A stretch of DNA of 64,000 bases from Vanilla planifolia. Taxonomy: Eukaryota > Streptophyta > Magnoliopsida > Asparagales > Orchidaceae. The stretch is from positions 32,456,569-32,520,568 of the forward strand of contig CM043871.1 of the NCBI GenBank assembly GCA_023846275.1. Direction: 5' to 3'. This document shows positions 21,577 to 32,287 of the stretch, piece after piece. Each line of letters begins with the position of its first letter. Position 1 is the first letter of the stretch. A model generated the notes under the pieces. It searched no databases and had not been told where the DNA came from. It was given only the letters and a program-made list of their open reading frames with translations. Made by a program: the position numbers and the translations under genes.

Positions 21577-24555
21577 ATAATATCATAGTAAGGGTTCTAT
21601 CAAAAGAAAAAATTTCTAAGATAAGATCCTCATGACTCTACCTTGTGTTAAGGATAATGTGTTTTTTCTAAGGGAACTTCGTCACACTAACCACCTTGGT
21701 TTAAAGGTGAGTTTTATCTTTATTGAAAAAATCATATGCATTTATTTTTAGAATCCTTTGATTTGAAAATTTGAGATATTGTTGAAAATATGTTTAAGAT
21801 TCCAACTAAGATTATTGATGGAGAAAAAGTGAGAGAATCATTAAGTGAACTCAGCCTCAAAGAAAAACATAAAGTAGAACTTAATTCTCGTGTTATGAAA
21901 ATTTTTTATTATGATTTGGGTGCTTCCCAATACAATTGGATCACGATCTAGAAAACAAAACGTGAGATTTGGTCTAAACTTAAAGTTACTTATAAAGGTA
22001 CTTCTCAAGTTAGAGAGACTAAAATTAACATGCTCATTCACGAGTATAAATTATTTCAAATGAATATATATGAGAGTATTAAGGCTATATTTATGAGATT
22101 TACAAATATTATTAGTGATTTTTCTAAACTTGGATTTTCTACTAGTGTATAGGAGAGAAAGATTCTACGAGTTCTTCCTCCACAATATGAACCATTCGTG
22201 ATAGCATTAAAAATAGTAAAGAATATTTTGACTGTGTCATTAGATGAGCTATTGGGTGAGCTTTTGACAAATAAAATTGAGCTTGCAAAAAAAGAGATGA
22301 AGAACTTGTGATTGGAAAAGAGAAGAAAAAGAAGAAGAAAGAAACAATATCATTTTTGGGTCCAAAAAACTAATGTTTGATTTCTTTTGTAGGCATGCCT
22401 TCCTTCAAGGACTAGGGGAGGTATGTGGTACTTGGATAGTGGATGCTCAAGACACATGATGGATGACACGTCTTTATTCATCCATTTGAAATCTTATGAT
22501 GATAGTGAAGTTACTCTTGGCAATAACTCTAAGAAGAAAGTTTTTGGAATTAAAACCATGGACAACTTACATACTTTAATAATAAAGGTTCTTTTTGTTC
22601 AACACTTAAGGTATAATCTTCTTAGTATTAATCAATTAAATGATTCAAATTTTAATATTTTATTAAATGAAAATGAATATATTATTTGTAAAGATGATAT
22701 TATACTTATCATCAAAAGTAGAAAAGATAATACATATATTTTATTTTTGCACATGGTTAAGGATAGTAGCTTAGAATGCCTTACGACACATGATAATAAT
22801 TTTACATTATGGTATAGGAGATTTTGTCATTTAGGAAAATCTTCTTTTGAAAATCTTTTAAAGTTTAATCTAGTCAGAGATTTGTCAAACCTTAGTTGAT
22901 GAAATGATAAACTATGTGGTCCATGTCAATTAAGAAAATAACAAAAAGACAGCTATAAATCACTTAAAGACATTACAAGTAGGAAAGTATTAAAATTTAT
23001 TTATTTAAACCTATTTTATCTTATTCATCTAGAGACTCTTGGTAGAATAAAACATAGGTTGATAGTTGTAGATAATTATATTAGGTTTATATCTATTCTT
23101 TTTGTAAGAAATAATAGAAAAATATTTGAAAATTTTAAGATTGATTATTATGATTGAAAAGGGAATATGAAGTTAAGTTAGTCTCCATTAAGAGTGATAA
23201 TAGAGGAGAATTTAAGAATGAGTTATTTGATGATTTTTAAGACAAAAATAGAGTGAAGCATGCATCTTCTTCACCTAAAACCCCTTAATAAAATAGTATA
23301 GCTGAGAGAAAGAATAGAATTTTACAAGATGTTGTAAGATGTATGCTTAATGAGCATGATGTCCCTAAGAATTTTTGAGTGGAGACAATTAATGTTGCTT
23401 ATTATATATTTAATAGAATAACATGTAAACCTTTATTAGATATTTTTTTAAATTATTTTATGATAAGAAGCCCAAGGTATCCTATTTTTATGTTTTTGGT
23501 GTAAATATTTTATTTTAAATAATAAAAAAATGATTTAGATAAATTCGATACTAAGTCTGATAAAAAAATTTTTCTAAGGTACTCACCAAATTAGTATAGC
23601 ATTTAGAGTATATAGTAAGAGATCACTAGTTGTGAAAGAAATAATTAATGTCAAATTTGATAAATCTCTTATTGAAATATCCAATTGTCATCATCATCGA
23701 GATGATTATCTGGATGAATTAAAAGATTTAAATCTCAGAGAAAAAAGATTAGAAGATATTGTTCAAAATAATGAATCAATAAAAGAATAAAATTAAATTG
23801 AGAAGCAATTGTGACATTCTAAGGATCATCCTAATGAGTTGATCATAGGAGATGTAAAAGAGAAAGCTATGATTAGAAACTCTTTTAATCATGTAGCATT
23901 TGTCTCCAATATTGGACCTAATTTTTTAAAAAAATGCCTTTGAAAAAGAGTCTTGGATTATTGCAACGAATGAAGAATTAGTACAATTTGAAAAAAAAAA
24001 TCAAGTTTGAGATCTTGTACCTAGGCTAATTGATAAAACAGTCATTGGTACAAACTAGGTGTTCAAACATAAGATAGATGAAAATGATGAAGTTATAAAG
24101 AATAAAGCTAGATTAATAATCAAAAGATATTATCAAGTTGAAATAATAGATGAGACATTTGCCATGTAGCTAGACTTAAAGCAATTAGGATCTTGTTTAT
24201 ACATGCTACAAAGAGTTTGTATTATACCAAATGGATGTTAAGAGTATATTTTTAAATAGATATATAAATGAAAGTATGTGGAACAACTCCTAAGATTTGA
24301 GATACATAATAAGATACACCATGTATACAAACTTAAGAAGGCACTCTACGATTTAAAGTAAGTTCCAAGAGCTTGGTATAAAAGATTATCTATTTTTCTT
24401 ATTGAAACTAAGCCTCTAAGTTTATGGTATCATAGGTGTGAGTATGGTTTTGATTTAATGGCCTATATAGACGTTGATTTTGTTGATAGAAAGACTCATC
24501 GAAAGCATACCTCTGGTATGTGCCAATTGATTTGTGCTTCACTAATTTTTTCGAA
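21577..24555 (+). pseudogene. Decayed Ty1/copia gag-pol
   Basis: The order on the plus strand fits copia. A UBN2-type gag lies at about 21790-22310 (LSLKEKHKVELNSRVM, then VLPPQYEPFVIAL). Protease and GAG-pre-integrase follow in an open frame at 22423. Integrase is at about 22903-23690 (VVDNYIRFISILF; SPLRVIIEENL; CFILNN). RT is at about 23940-24400 (VIGTN for VIGTKW; KARLIIKRYYQ; YKLKKALYDLK; VPRAWYKRLS). A fragment of RNase H (AYIDVDFVDRKTHRKHTSG) ends the element. The middle of pol after RT is deleted and no 3' LTR exists. It stops directly at peptide-gene relic D. Many stops and shifts make it inactive. Confidence 0.82.
22423..22899 (+). pseudogene. Copia protease plus GAG-pre-integrase open stretch
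   Basis: This is an undamaged 158-codon piece of the copia polyprotein. It starts MWYLDSGCSRHMMDD, carrying the aspartic protease D-S-G of the WxLDSGCSxHMT motif. It continues with VLFVQHLRYNLLSINQL, and near the end LWYRRFCHLGKSSFENLLK is the GAG-pre-integrase HxLG block. It is the longest open frame in the window but is only a fragment of a dead element, without its own gene start. Confidence 0.82.
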
Positions 24556-24650
24556 ATAAATATGTTTATTGAAAGAAAACCCCCCTATGTGCAAAATGCA
24601 TTGATTTGCTCAAAGGTATACCATGTTCTTGTTAGGTTGAAAGCTTGTTG
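24556..24650 (+). pseudogene. Peptide gene exon-2 relic D with intact cysteine motif
   Basis: Copia RNase H sequence passes directly into exon 2 ('tttattgaaagaaaa'). About 60 bases of exon 2 are missing relative to copy E. One frame still reads LCAKCIDLLKGIPCSC then TAG (about 24587-24637), so all four cysteines survive. An upstream TGA in that frame and the absence of exon 1 and a signal peptide make it non-functional as it stands. Confidence 0.68.
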
Positions 24651-26450
24651 TCTGGTATGACTTGACCATACCTTGTCTTAATTCTTCAGATGCAAAAGAT
24701 TTGCTTAATGGGCATTTGGTAGTTCTTTGTGTTATACAAAAGTTCTTCAGTTACTTTTTTTATTGGCAAAATCTTAATAAGTTTTTAATCTATTTTTTAA
24801 TATAAGATGTCATCCACATTTGGAATCATTTAGAAAACATTTCTAAGAGACAAAATTATAATTTTAAAGAATATTATTTAAAGATGTCCTTCAAAGAAAT
24901 AATAAAAAAAATCTTTGCAATTAAAACAAAACTTTTGAAAATATATTTAAATTTTTTATAAAAAGGTTATTTATGTAAGATATAAAAGAAAAAATATGAA
25001 TATTGTTTGGTGAACTTTTAAAGTTTTTTATGTTGAAAATAAAATAACTATTTTCAAAAACAATTGTTGATCATTAGAAATTTTATAAAATATAAAGAAA
25101 ATATATCTTATTCCTTGCATAATTGAAAACCTTAATGTGAACATAAGACTAATTAAGGCAAACAACGCTATGGAAAAAAGAACTTTTTATGTAACAGGTC
25201 AGTCATATGCAGACTTCAAAATTTAAGTCATCCCCAATATTTTTTAATATGACCATTACACCTTTATAAGTCTTCTACAAATTAACTTTGAACAACTTAG
25301 CCAACACCTAGTGATTAGGGATGATCACAACCTCATTATTTTCTTATATTATTATTTTGTGTGATCCTTTTGGAGCAAAAACAAATTCCTTTGAAGTACC
25401 AAAAGAGTTCATTTTCGTACCCAAAAGCAATTCTTTTGATGAGTTAATTTAAACTTACGAACAAAAATTATTTATCTTTACTTAATAGTTCACTCACATA
25501 AATAGACTTAGTTAAAAATATATTTTAATAATAAATAAAACAAAGAAAAACTTAACAAAAAACATTGCATGCCATTAGAAAAAAAAGGCAATCATGCCTC
25601 TGTTGTAGAATCATAGGCTAATACTACAAAAAGATTGTTAAAACAAATCTTAGTAAGAAAATAACGAATTGTTATTTATGAGTTGAGATTTATACATCGA
25701 TATGTAATTAATTCAAAGTGTTTTTATCTAAATTTTTTGTACACTATTAAATAAGTCCAACAATATTTGTTCACAAGTTGGAATTGGAAGTATTAACAGA
25801 ACATAAATATGAAGTTTGTTTGTTCTTTCAACATCTAATTCTAAAATTGATAACTATTAGTCTAACTATTGTTTGCCTTTCTAAGGATATGACAAACTTA
25901 ACCCACCATTTTCAGGTTTGGTGTCACGTCATCTATTTCACTCTCTAAGGATGTGCTTAATTGAATAACACATGTTTGTAAGCCATTCTTGATTCTCTCA
26001 AGATTTGTCGAAGATGTAAAAGTTTAATAATGCTAATTCCATTACATTTTCTAAATTTGTGTTGGAGGTGGACAAGGTTTGTAGCATAGTTTGTGATACT
26101 CTAGATCATCGTAGAGTGGGGAATTCTTATGTGGAGTTTTTGAACAACTTAGGCAATAACAGAGAGAGTTATGTCAATAACATGGATGAGGTAATGGATG
26201 CAATAAACAATGGAGACAATGAAGATATTTTGCAAGCAAAGAGATGACATTTATTTGTTTCTTGGAGAACAATGAGTTACAAAAATGTGTTTTTCAAGCT
26301 ATGAAAAAGCCATTGTAGCTGAGGCTTCATATGGAAAGCATGGGAGGTCTATTTGCACTAAAGCTATGGACTATAAGTAATCTATTTATGGAAATTTCCC
26401 ATTGTCCTTTGTTGAAATTTTTATGGGATGATTGATTTAAGATTATAGCA
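24651..26450 (+). repeat. 3' block of the peptide gene unit, copy behind relic D
   Basis: This matches 28870-30440 over about 1.7 kb, for example 'ttttggagcaaaaacaaatt' (25369 and 29329) and 'tttcaggtttggtgtcacgt' (25911 and 29871). The block includes the unidentified frame at 26059. It shows that the duplicated unit was larger than the peptide gene itself. Confidence 0.65.
26059..26247 (+). pseudogene. Unidentified frame, truncated copy of the one at 30091
   Basis: 62 codons with VDKVCSIVCDTLDHRRVGN and then acidic residues NMDEVMDAINNGDNEDI. It ends at a TGA (26245) where the second copy has TGG; past the stop the similarity goes on (HLFVSWRTM). The shared frame suggests a real protein fragment in the ancestral unit. 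I do not recognise the family. The stop and a later frameshift suggest that this copy is dead. Confidence 0.4.
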
Positions 26451-26930
26451 AATGCCTTTCATGGACCTAGGCTATGTGTGCTCGTGGTGCAAAGTTACAT
26501 CTAGTGATCGTTCTTGCACGATTCCATCAACAAAAAAATTAATTTTCATTGGGATGAAATCTATGAACAAGACATGTTCCTTTGGAGATGTTGAACCTTA
26601 TTTTTAGTGATAGATTATCATATATGAGGAAAGAACTAAGCTCAATATTTGACTGTCTAAAGACTACAACATTGCTAACTTGATGGCTCTAAGAAGCCTC
26701 TTCTACTTTTTTCTTTTTCTTTTATCGCTTTTCTTTTTTTAACAATTTTTCTCATTCTCTATAATAATTCACATTAATGTTCATATATAATAATTCAATT
26801 TTTTTTATTAAAATACTTTTCAAATGTTATAGTTGGCAAATTATACTCTTTTTTATTGTTGTCGTCACATTATACCATAGATTATCCTTATTATAATAAG
26901 GTTTTACAATGGTCAAACCACTGTATTAGA
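26451..26930. other. AT-rich spacer
   Basis: Nothing recognisable apart from a pyrimidine-rich run near 26700-26760. Confidence 0.4.
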
Positions 26931-27236
26931 ATGTTAATCTTTAGATTTTTACTGTACATTTTAACATAAAAGTTTCTATTTAATTTGCATAAAATTTAGA
27001 TATCATTTTTAAAAGACTAAATTATAATTTCAAATAATATTAGTTAAAGAAATTTAAGAAGTTGTCAAAATGTTTAAATAATATTACATGACATTATAAT
27101 GGTTTTTTAAGTGATAGTTTTTTAATCTAAAAATTATTTTAAAAATTATTTTTTTTCAAGATAGTTATTTTTATATAAAAAGTGTGTAAATGTAATGAAA
27201 TTTTATTTTTATATACTATTGGTGCTTTTGATGTTG
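26931..27236 (+). repeat. Peptide-unit flank block before promoter E
   Basis: This parallels 14870-15180 and 19380-19685 (shared 'gactaaattataatttcaaa' and 'atgtttaaataatattacat'). It resembles the 3' flank of the peptide gene, so the array here reads 3' flank, then promoter, then gene, as expected from tandem duplication. Confidence 0.55.
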
Positions 27237-28393
27237 AAAAGAACTTGCCACATTGCCAATTTCTAGATCAATATGAAGAAAACACATATCATTTCCATTT
27301 CATGTCGTCCAATTTCTAGTCTTCTGCAAAGAGGCTTTAAATAATTCAATCAAAATACTGAGAGACTTAAACGAGAAGATATATAAGCAGAAAAAAATTG
27401 TTGTAAAAAGAAATTTCATGAAAATTATTAATGCCAATGTCTAAAGAAGACACTTCATCTCTATAAATAATATTCTAATATGCAAACTCCAAATTTGTAG
27501 TCTACTCTAACATTTGAAAACTATTTTGAGTGACAAAATTATAATTTTTGATAATATTATTCAAAAAAGTTCTCAACATCTTTACATACTATTATAAGAA
27601 ATAATAATAGTTTTGTTTAGGTATAGTTTTTCCAATTAAAAAAGCTTTTGAAAAGATATTTTAAAATTATTTTTTTTGAAAAAGAAATTTTATGTGAAAC
27701 AAAAAGTTATGGAAAATTTTTGATAAACTAGTAGTACTTTTGATGTTGAAAATCAAAAAATTATTTTGAAAAGTAATTGCCAAACATTACCAATTCTCAC
27801 TTGGTCTTTAAGGAGATTTTGAATTACGCAACCAATATGGAATGAGGACCAAAACCTTCTTGCTTTCCCATATGCAATAGGCCATGTTTGGCAATTTTTT
27901 CAAATGACATATAAGTTTTTGTTTAGTCCTTCAGTATTTAGAAATTATTTGACTAGGTCTATTATTTATAAGAGTCTTGTGAAACTCAGTGATGTTGTTA
28001 TTTTCATTAAAAAAAAATGCAATAAAGTTAAATTAGCACATCAAAATAGTTGATTTTGGTATAAAAACCTGTTTTTTAGGTACATCAAAAGGACTGATTT
28101 AAGCACCAAAATAACCAAACAAACAAAGCAGCTGTGAAGGAGACTTGATGGTTTTTCAAAGTCTCCATTGTGAAAAACGTAGACCCAACTGCTCAAGACA
28201 AAGATGGAAGAGATTTGATGTGCATTAAAAGTGTTGAATTTTATGGACATCAATAAAGGGAAAACCAACCAAAGTTTGAACTTTCTAATAAAAAACTGCT
28301 TCATCTTGGCTTATCTCTTATATTATATATATATATATATGTTCAAATGAATACTCACAGAATTGGGAAGAAGTAACCAACTGAAGTTTGAAT
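27237..28393 (+). promoter_or_regulatory. 5' flank and promoter of peptide gene copy E
   Basis: Second copy of the upstream block seen at 1-1147. The segment 27812-28393 differs from its partner by only about 8 substitutions in 575 bases. The TATA-rich tract (about 28314-28341) is four bases longer than in copy A and again lies 50-80 bases before the ATG. Confidence 0.6.
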
Positions 28394-28879
28394 ATGGCCT
28401 CTAAGGCATATCTCCTCATCACCATCTCCACCCTGCTGCTTTTGTTACATACTATGGATGGAAGAACCGTTCTTGAAGACAGAAGTCAGGAATCAAAAAG
28501 TAAACCAAAAGGTATACAATGTTATTTTCGAAGAGGTGATCATCCTCCAACTATCGTTCGCCCTCTCTTCTTCCTCTATCTTCCTAACTGTAACCCTCTT
28601 TCTCTTTCCTCTTTTTTGCTACATTGTTGAATAAACTAATGAAAAACCACTTGTAATGATTCAGCTTTTTAATTTATATGAGTTGCAGGTGAAATTTTGG
28701 TGCTCCATAAGGAAATAAACATTATTATTGAAAGAAAACCAAAAGGAAATCTCGACGATAGCAAAGCAAAAGATAAAAGTGGTCCAAATGATCAGCATCC
28801 TCCAACTACTACACACCCCACTTCCTCCCCATGTACAAAATGCATAGATTTGCCTAAAGGTATACCATGTTCTTGTTAG
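28394..28879 (+). CDS. Small secreted cysteine-rich peptide, copy E (2 exons)
   Basis: Exons 28394-28499 and 28689-28879 keep the frame and give a 98-residue precursor. Residues 1-23 are a leucine-rich signal peptide, almost as in copy A. The middle (residues 36-80) is longer than in A and strongly charged, with HKEINIIIERKPKG and DDSKAKDKSG. The end HPPTTTHPTSSPCTKC continues to a final PCSC, keeping the C-x2-C-x8-C-x-C pattern and the HPPT stretch. The donor at 28500 (GTAAAC) is weaker than in A. A second in-frame donor at 28590 would add 30 residues. If the intron is retained, an 79-residue variant ends at 28630. Predicted to be secreted; function unknown. The shared splice position with copy A is the main support. 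Confidence 0.7.
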
Positions 28880-30060
28880 GTTGAAAGCTTGTTGTCTTAA
28901 TTCTCTACATGCAAAGGATTTGCTTAAAGGGCATTTGGTAGACCTTTGTGTTATACAAAAGTTCTTCAATTACTTTTTCTTATAGACAAAATCTTAATAA
29001 GTTTTTAGTCTACCTTTTAATATAAGATTTCATTCACCTTTGGAACCAATTAGAAAACATTTCTAAAAGACAAAATTATAATTATAGAGAATATTATTTA
29101 AAGATCTTTGCAATGTTTTAAATTGAACGGCTTCAAGAAGATGGAAAAGGAACTTCTTATGTGACAAGTCATATGCAACTTCAAATTTTAAGTCAATTCC
29201 AATTTTTTCTAATATGACCATTACATCTTTATAAGTCTTCTGCAAAACAAACTTTGAATAACTTGGCCAACACCTAATGAGGATTACAATCTTATTATTT
29301 TCTCACATTATTACTTTGTATGATCATTTTGGAGCAAAAACAAATTCTTTTGAAGTACCAAAAGAGTTCATTTTAGTGCCCCCAAAGCAATTCTTTTGAT
29401 GAGTTAATTTAAACTTGCAAACCAAAATTGCTTGACATCTTTAATTAATAGTTCACTCACATAAATAGATTTAGTTAAAAAAATATTTTAATAATAAATA
29501 AAACAAAGAAAAACTTGACAAAAAATATTGCATGCTATTAGAATAAAAAAGGGCAATCATAGCCTCTATTGTAGAATCCTAGGTTAATAGTACAAAGGAT
29601 AGTTAAAGCAAATCTTAGTAAGAAACTAATAGATCGTTACATATGAGTTGAGATTTCTACGTGAATGTGGAATTAATTCAGTGTTTCTATCCAAATGTTT
29701 TGTACATTACTAAATAAGCCCAACAATATTAGTTCACAAGTTGAAATCAAAAGTATTAGCAGAGTATAAATATGAAATTTTTTTGTTCTCTCAATATCTA
29801 TTTCTGAAATTGACAACCATTAATCTAACCATTGGTTGTCTCTAAAGATATGGTAACCTTGATCCATCATTTTCAGGTTTGGTGTCACGTTGTCTATTTC
29901 ACTCTCTAAGGATGTGCCTAATTATATAACACATGTTTGTAAGCCATTATTGATTCTCGTAAGATTTGTCGAAGATGTAAAAGGTTAAGAATGCAAATTC
30001 CATTTCCTTTTCTAGAATTGTACTAAAGGTGGACAAGGTTTGTAGCACAATTTATGATAC
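28880..30060 (+). repeat. 3' block of peptide gene E
   Basis: Matches the blocks behind copy A (1617-2395) and relic D (24651-26000). The first 25 bases after the stop (including 'gttgaaagcttgtt') are the same in A, D and E, which may mark the 3' UTR. No other gene is seen here; the minus-strand frame at 29063-29245 is not convincing. Confidence 0.6.
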
Positions 30061-30090
30061 CCTGGATCATAATGGAATGGGAATGCTTAC

Positions 30091-30399
30091 ATGGAGTTTG
30101 TCAATAACTTAGGCGATAACAAAGAGAGTTATGCCAATGACAAGGATGAGGTAATGGATGCAATAAACAAAGAAGACAATGACGATATTTTGCAAGCAAA
30201 GAGATGGCATTTATTTGTTTCTTGGAGAACAATGATTTTTAAAAATGTGTTTGTTCGAGCTATCAAAAAGCTTATTGTAGCTAGAGCATTATATGGAAAG
30301 CAAGGGATGCCTATTTGCATGGAACTTATGGACAACATGCAATCTATTTATGGAAATGTAGCACTAAAGTTCAATAGTGATATAGACGACATATGGTAG
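30091..30399 (+). CDS. Hypothetical protein fragment, longer copy
   Basis: About 100 codons: MEFVNNLGDNKESYANDKDE, then DDILQAKRWHLFVSWRTM, then IKKLIVARALYGKQGMPIC, ending near SDIDDIW. An upstream extension in another frame (VCSTIYDTLDH near 30040) matches the start of the copy at 26059, so this copy probably has a one-base shift at about 30080. There is no signal peptide, membrane segment or motif I can name. It may be a fragment of a host gene or of a transposon protein caught in the duplicated unit. Real coding status is uncertain. Confidence 0.35.
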   Translation: MEFVNNLGDNKESYANDKDEVMDAINKEDNDDILQAKRWHLFVSWRTMIFKNVFVRAIKKLIVARALYGKQGMPICMELMDNMQSIYGNVALKFNSDIDDIW

Positions 30400-30440
30400 G
30401 ATTTCAAATCGTTAATTTGAGCTATGTCTACATTCTTTTC

Positions 30441-32287
30441 AATTCAATAGTAAGGAAGATGACAAATACTCAGTTTTAATATGTTGACATTGAAGTTGTG
30501 ATCTTTTATAATGGCAATTACTTCCTTGACTTATCACTCATTTATTAGGATCTTTAAAATTCTATTAAATTAAACATAATATTAGAAATTTCTTTTAACA
30601 TTAATAGCATTATGGTTGAGGAAGAACATGTTGAGTTTGCATCCAAATGGATCTCAGTAGGCCCCTTCACATTATTGCTTGCAAGGGTCTCTGTGAATAA
30701 TTTTTTAAATCTTTTAATATGAACAGTTATTAATTATGCATTTTAAAGGTTTGACACTCCTTTAACAGTTGCCATTGGAAGAATATAGGGTCAATGTATG
30801 GTGGTTTGATGCCAATTTTCCTTTCATACGTTTTTTACTTGGTGAAAATCAAAATCTCACCACAAAATTTTCCTTTTACCTTTGAGGATCTAAAAATCAT
30901 TTTTTCATAATAAAAGTCCTCTCTAAAATCCAAATAATTGTTCAATATCAATTAACAAAATCTTTTTTGCAAAGATAAAAATATATATAAAAATTTTATT
31001 TCCACAATAAAAATCAAATAAAGTACCATGCCAAATTTCAAATTATATAAGTTGCTGTCATAAAAGCATCTAATACTTCCCATAATACTTGGGTCCCAAT
31101 AAACCATTCTATGTAATATTAAAATATTAAAAATATAAGTATCTTATATATTGCTTTCCTATAATCTTGTGATGTGTATTCACAACACCTATAATGATAA
31201 GCCATAGAAATAGGTTGAGCCTATTGATGCAGCCTCAACAAGCATAATCTATACGAGAAAAATATAAAACAGTATAAGATTGTGGTGATGCTACATGAAT
31301 AAAACATACAATAGTTGATGTAAAACAAAGCTATTTGAAATAAGATTAGCATACCAATACAATTTAATGTCCTAAGCTTTTAAATTTAAAAATTATGTAT
31401 TTAAATGACATGTAATTATGTATATTTGATGTTATAAAGTTGATATTTTAAAAATTGGATGCATGAAAATAAAATAAATTTTTTTTTGGTAGCATCTCGA
31501 AAAGTGTGTCACTTTGTGAAGTGTCTCATAATGAGGGTTTAAGAATATGTTGGATAAATCTCAAAGAAAGGAATTTATGAAGATATTTTGTAATTTTGGT
31601 GCTTTATTTGATTTATAATCCATTTTTCAACGATAAAAGGAAAACGTATATCCTTATTTTTTGAAATTAATAAAGCAATAAAATAAAATGTAATTTCACA
31701 ATTTATACCTTAAGCAAAAGATAAATGTGGACAAGAGATCAAAAGAGGTGAGCTTACTTAGGAATTAAAAAAGATTTTTAACAATTTCTTTTAATATGCT
31801 TATGCATGTTTTATACTCTAACCTAGGCTTTAATACCAAGTTTGCCACACTCAACTTTTTAGTAATTTTTTTTTAAAAAAGGCTTAAGTGCAACAAAACA
31901 CATATACTAGTCAAAGCATTTAGTTAGCCCAATATTTGGAAAGGCCCAAAGTATTTGGGTTTTAGCTTTCCTCCTCTACAAATCTTGTAATCCATTTTAG
32001 TGGACTCACTTTAAGAAACATATGCTCATATTTTTGAAATTCAACATTCTTACATTTTTTATCAAACACTTCTATTTTTTTTATCTTGGGTGGTTTGAAC
32101 CCTATTATTCATCATTCTAACAATTTTGGTGGCTCCATTAGCAAAATCAATTATAATTAATTCTCTTTCCTTTTCATTGAATAGACAAAGAGATGATAAA
32201 CATTCATTTCATATAAGGCTTCTTAAGTAGCCATACCAATACTATGATAAAATCTATTATTATATACAAACTCAATTTAAGGTAGGT
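30441..32287. other. Transposon debris and AT-rich spacer
   Basis: No coding domain. Positions 31480-31620 ('agcatctcgaaaagtgtgtc') resemble 7695-7860 and look like a gypsy LTR piece. At 31831-31851 the minus strand contains a tRNA-Met-like primer-site sequence (see next entry). The rest shows nothing I can name. Confidence 0.4.
31826..31851 (-). other. Possible retrotransposon primer-binding site
   Basis: On the minus strand this reads ggcaaacttggtattaaagc followed by cctaggttagag, close to the plant gypsy layout in which an LTR end is followed by TTGGTATCAGAGCCTAGGTT. It would mark a minus-strand element with its LTR at higher coordinates. I could not find coding domains for it at lower coordinates. 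Confidence 0.35.
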
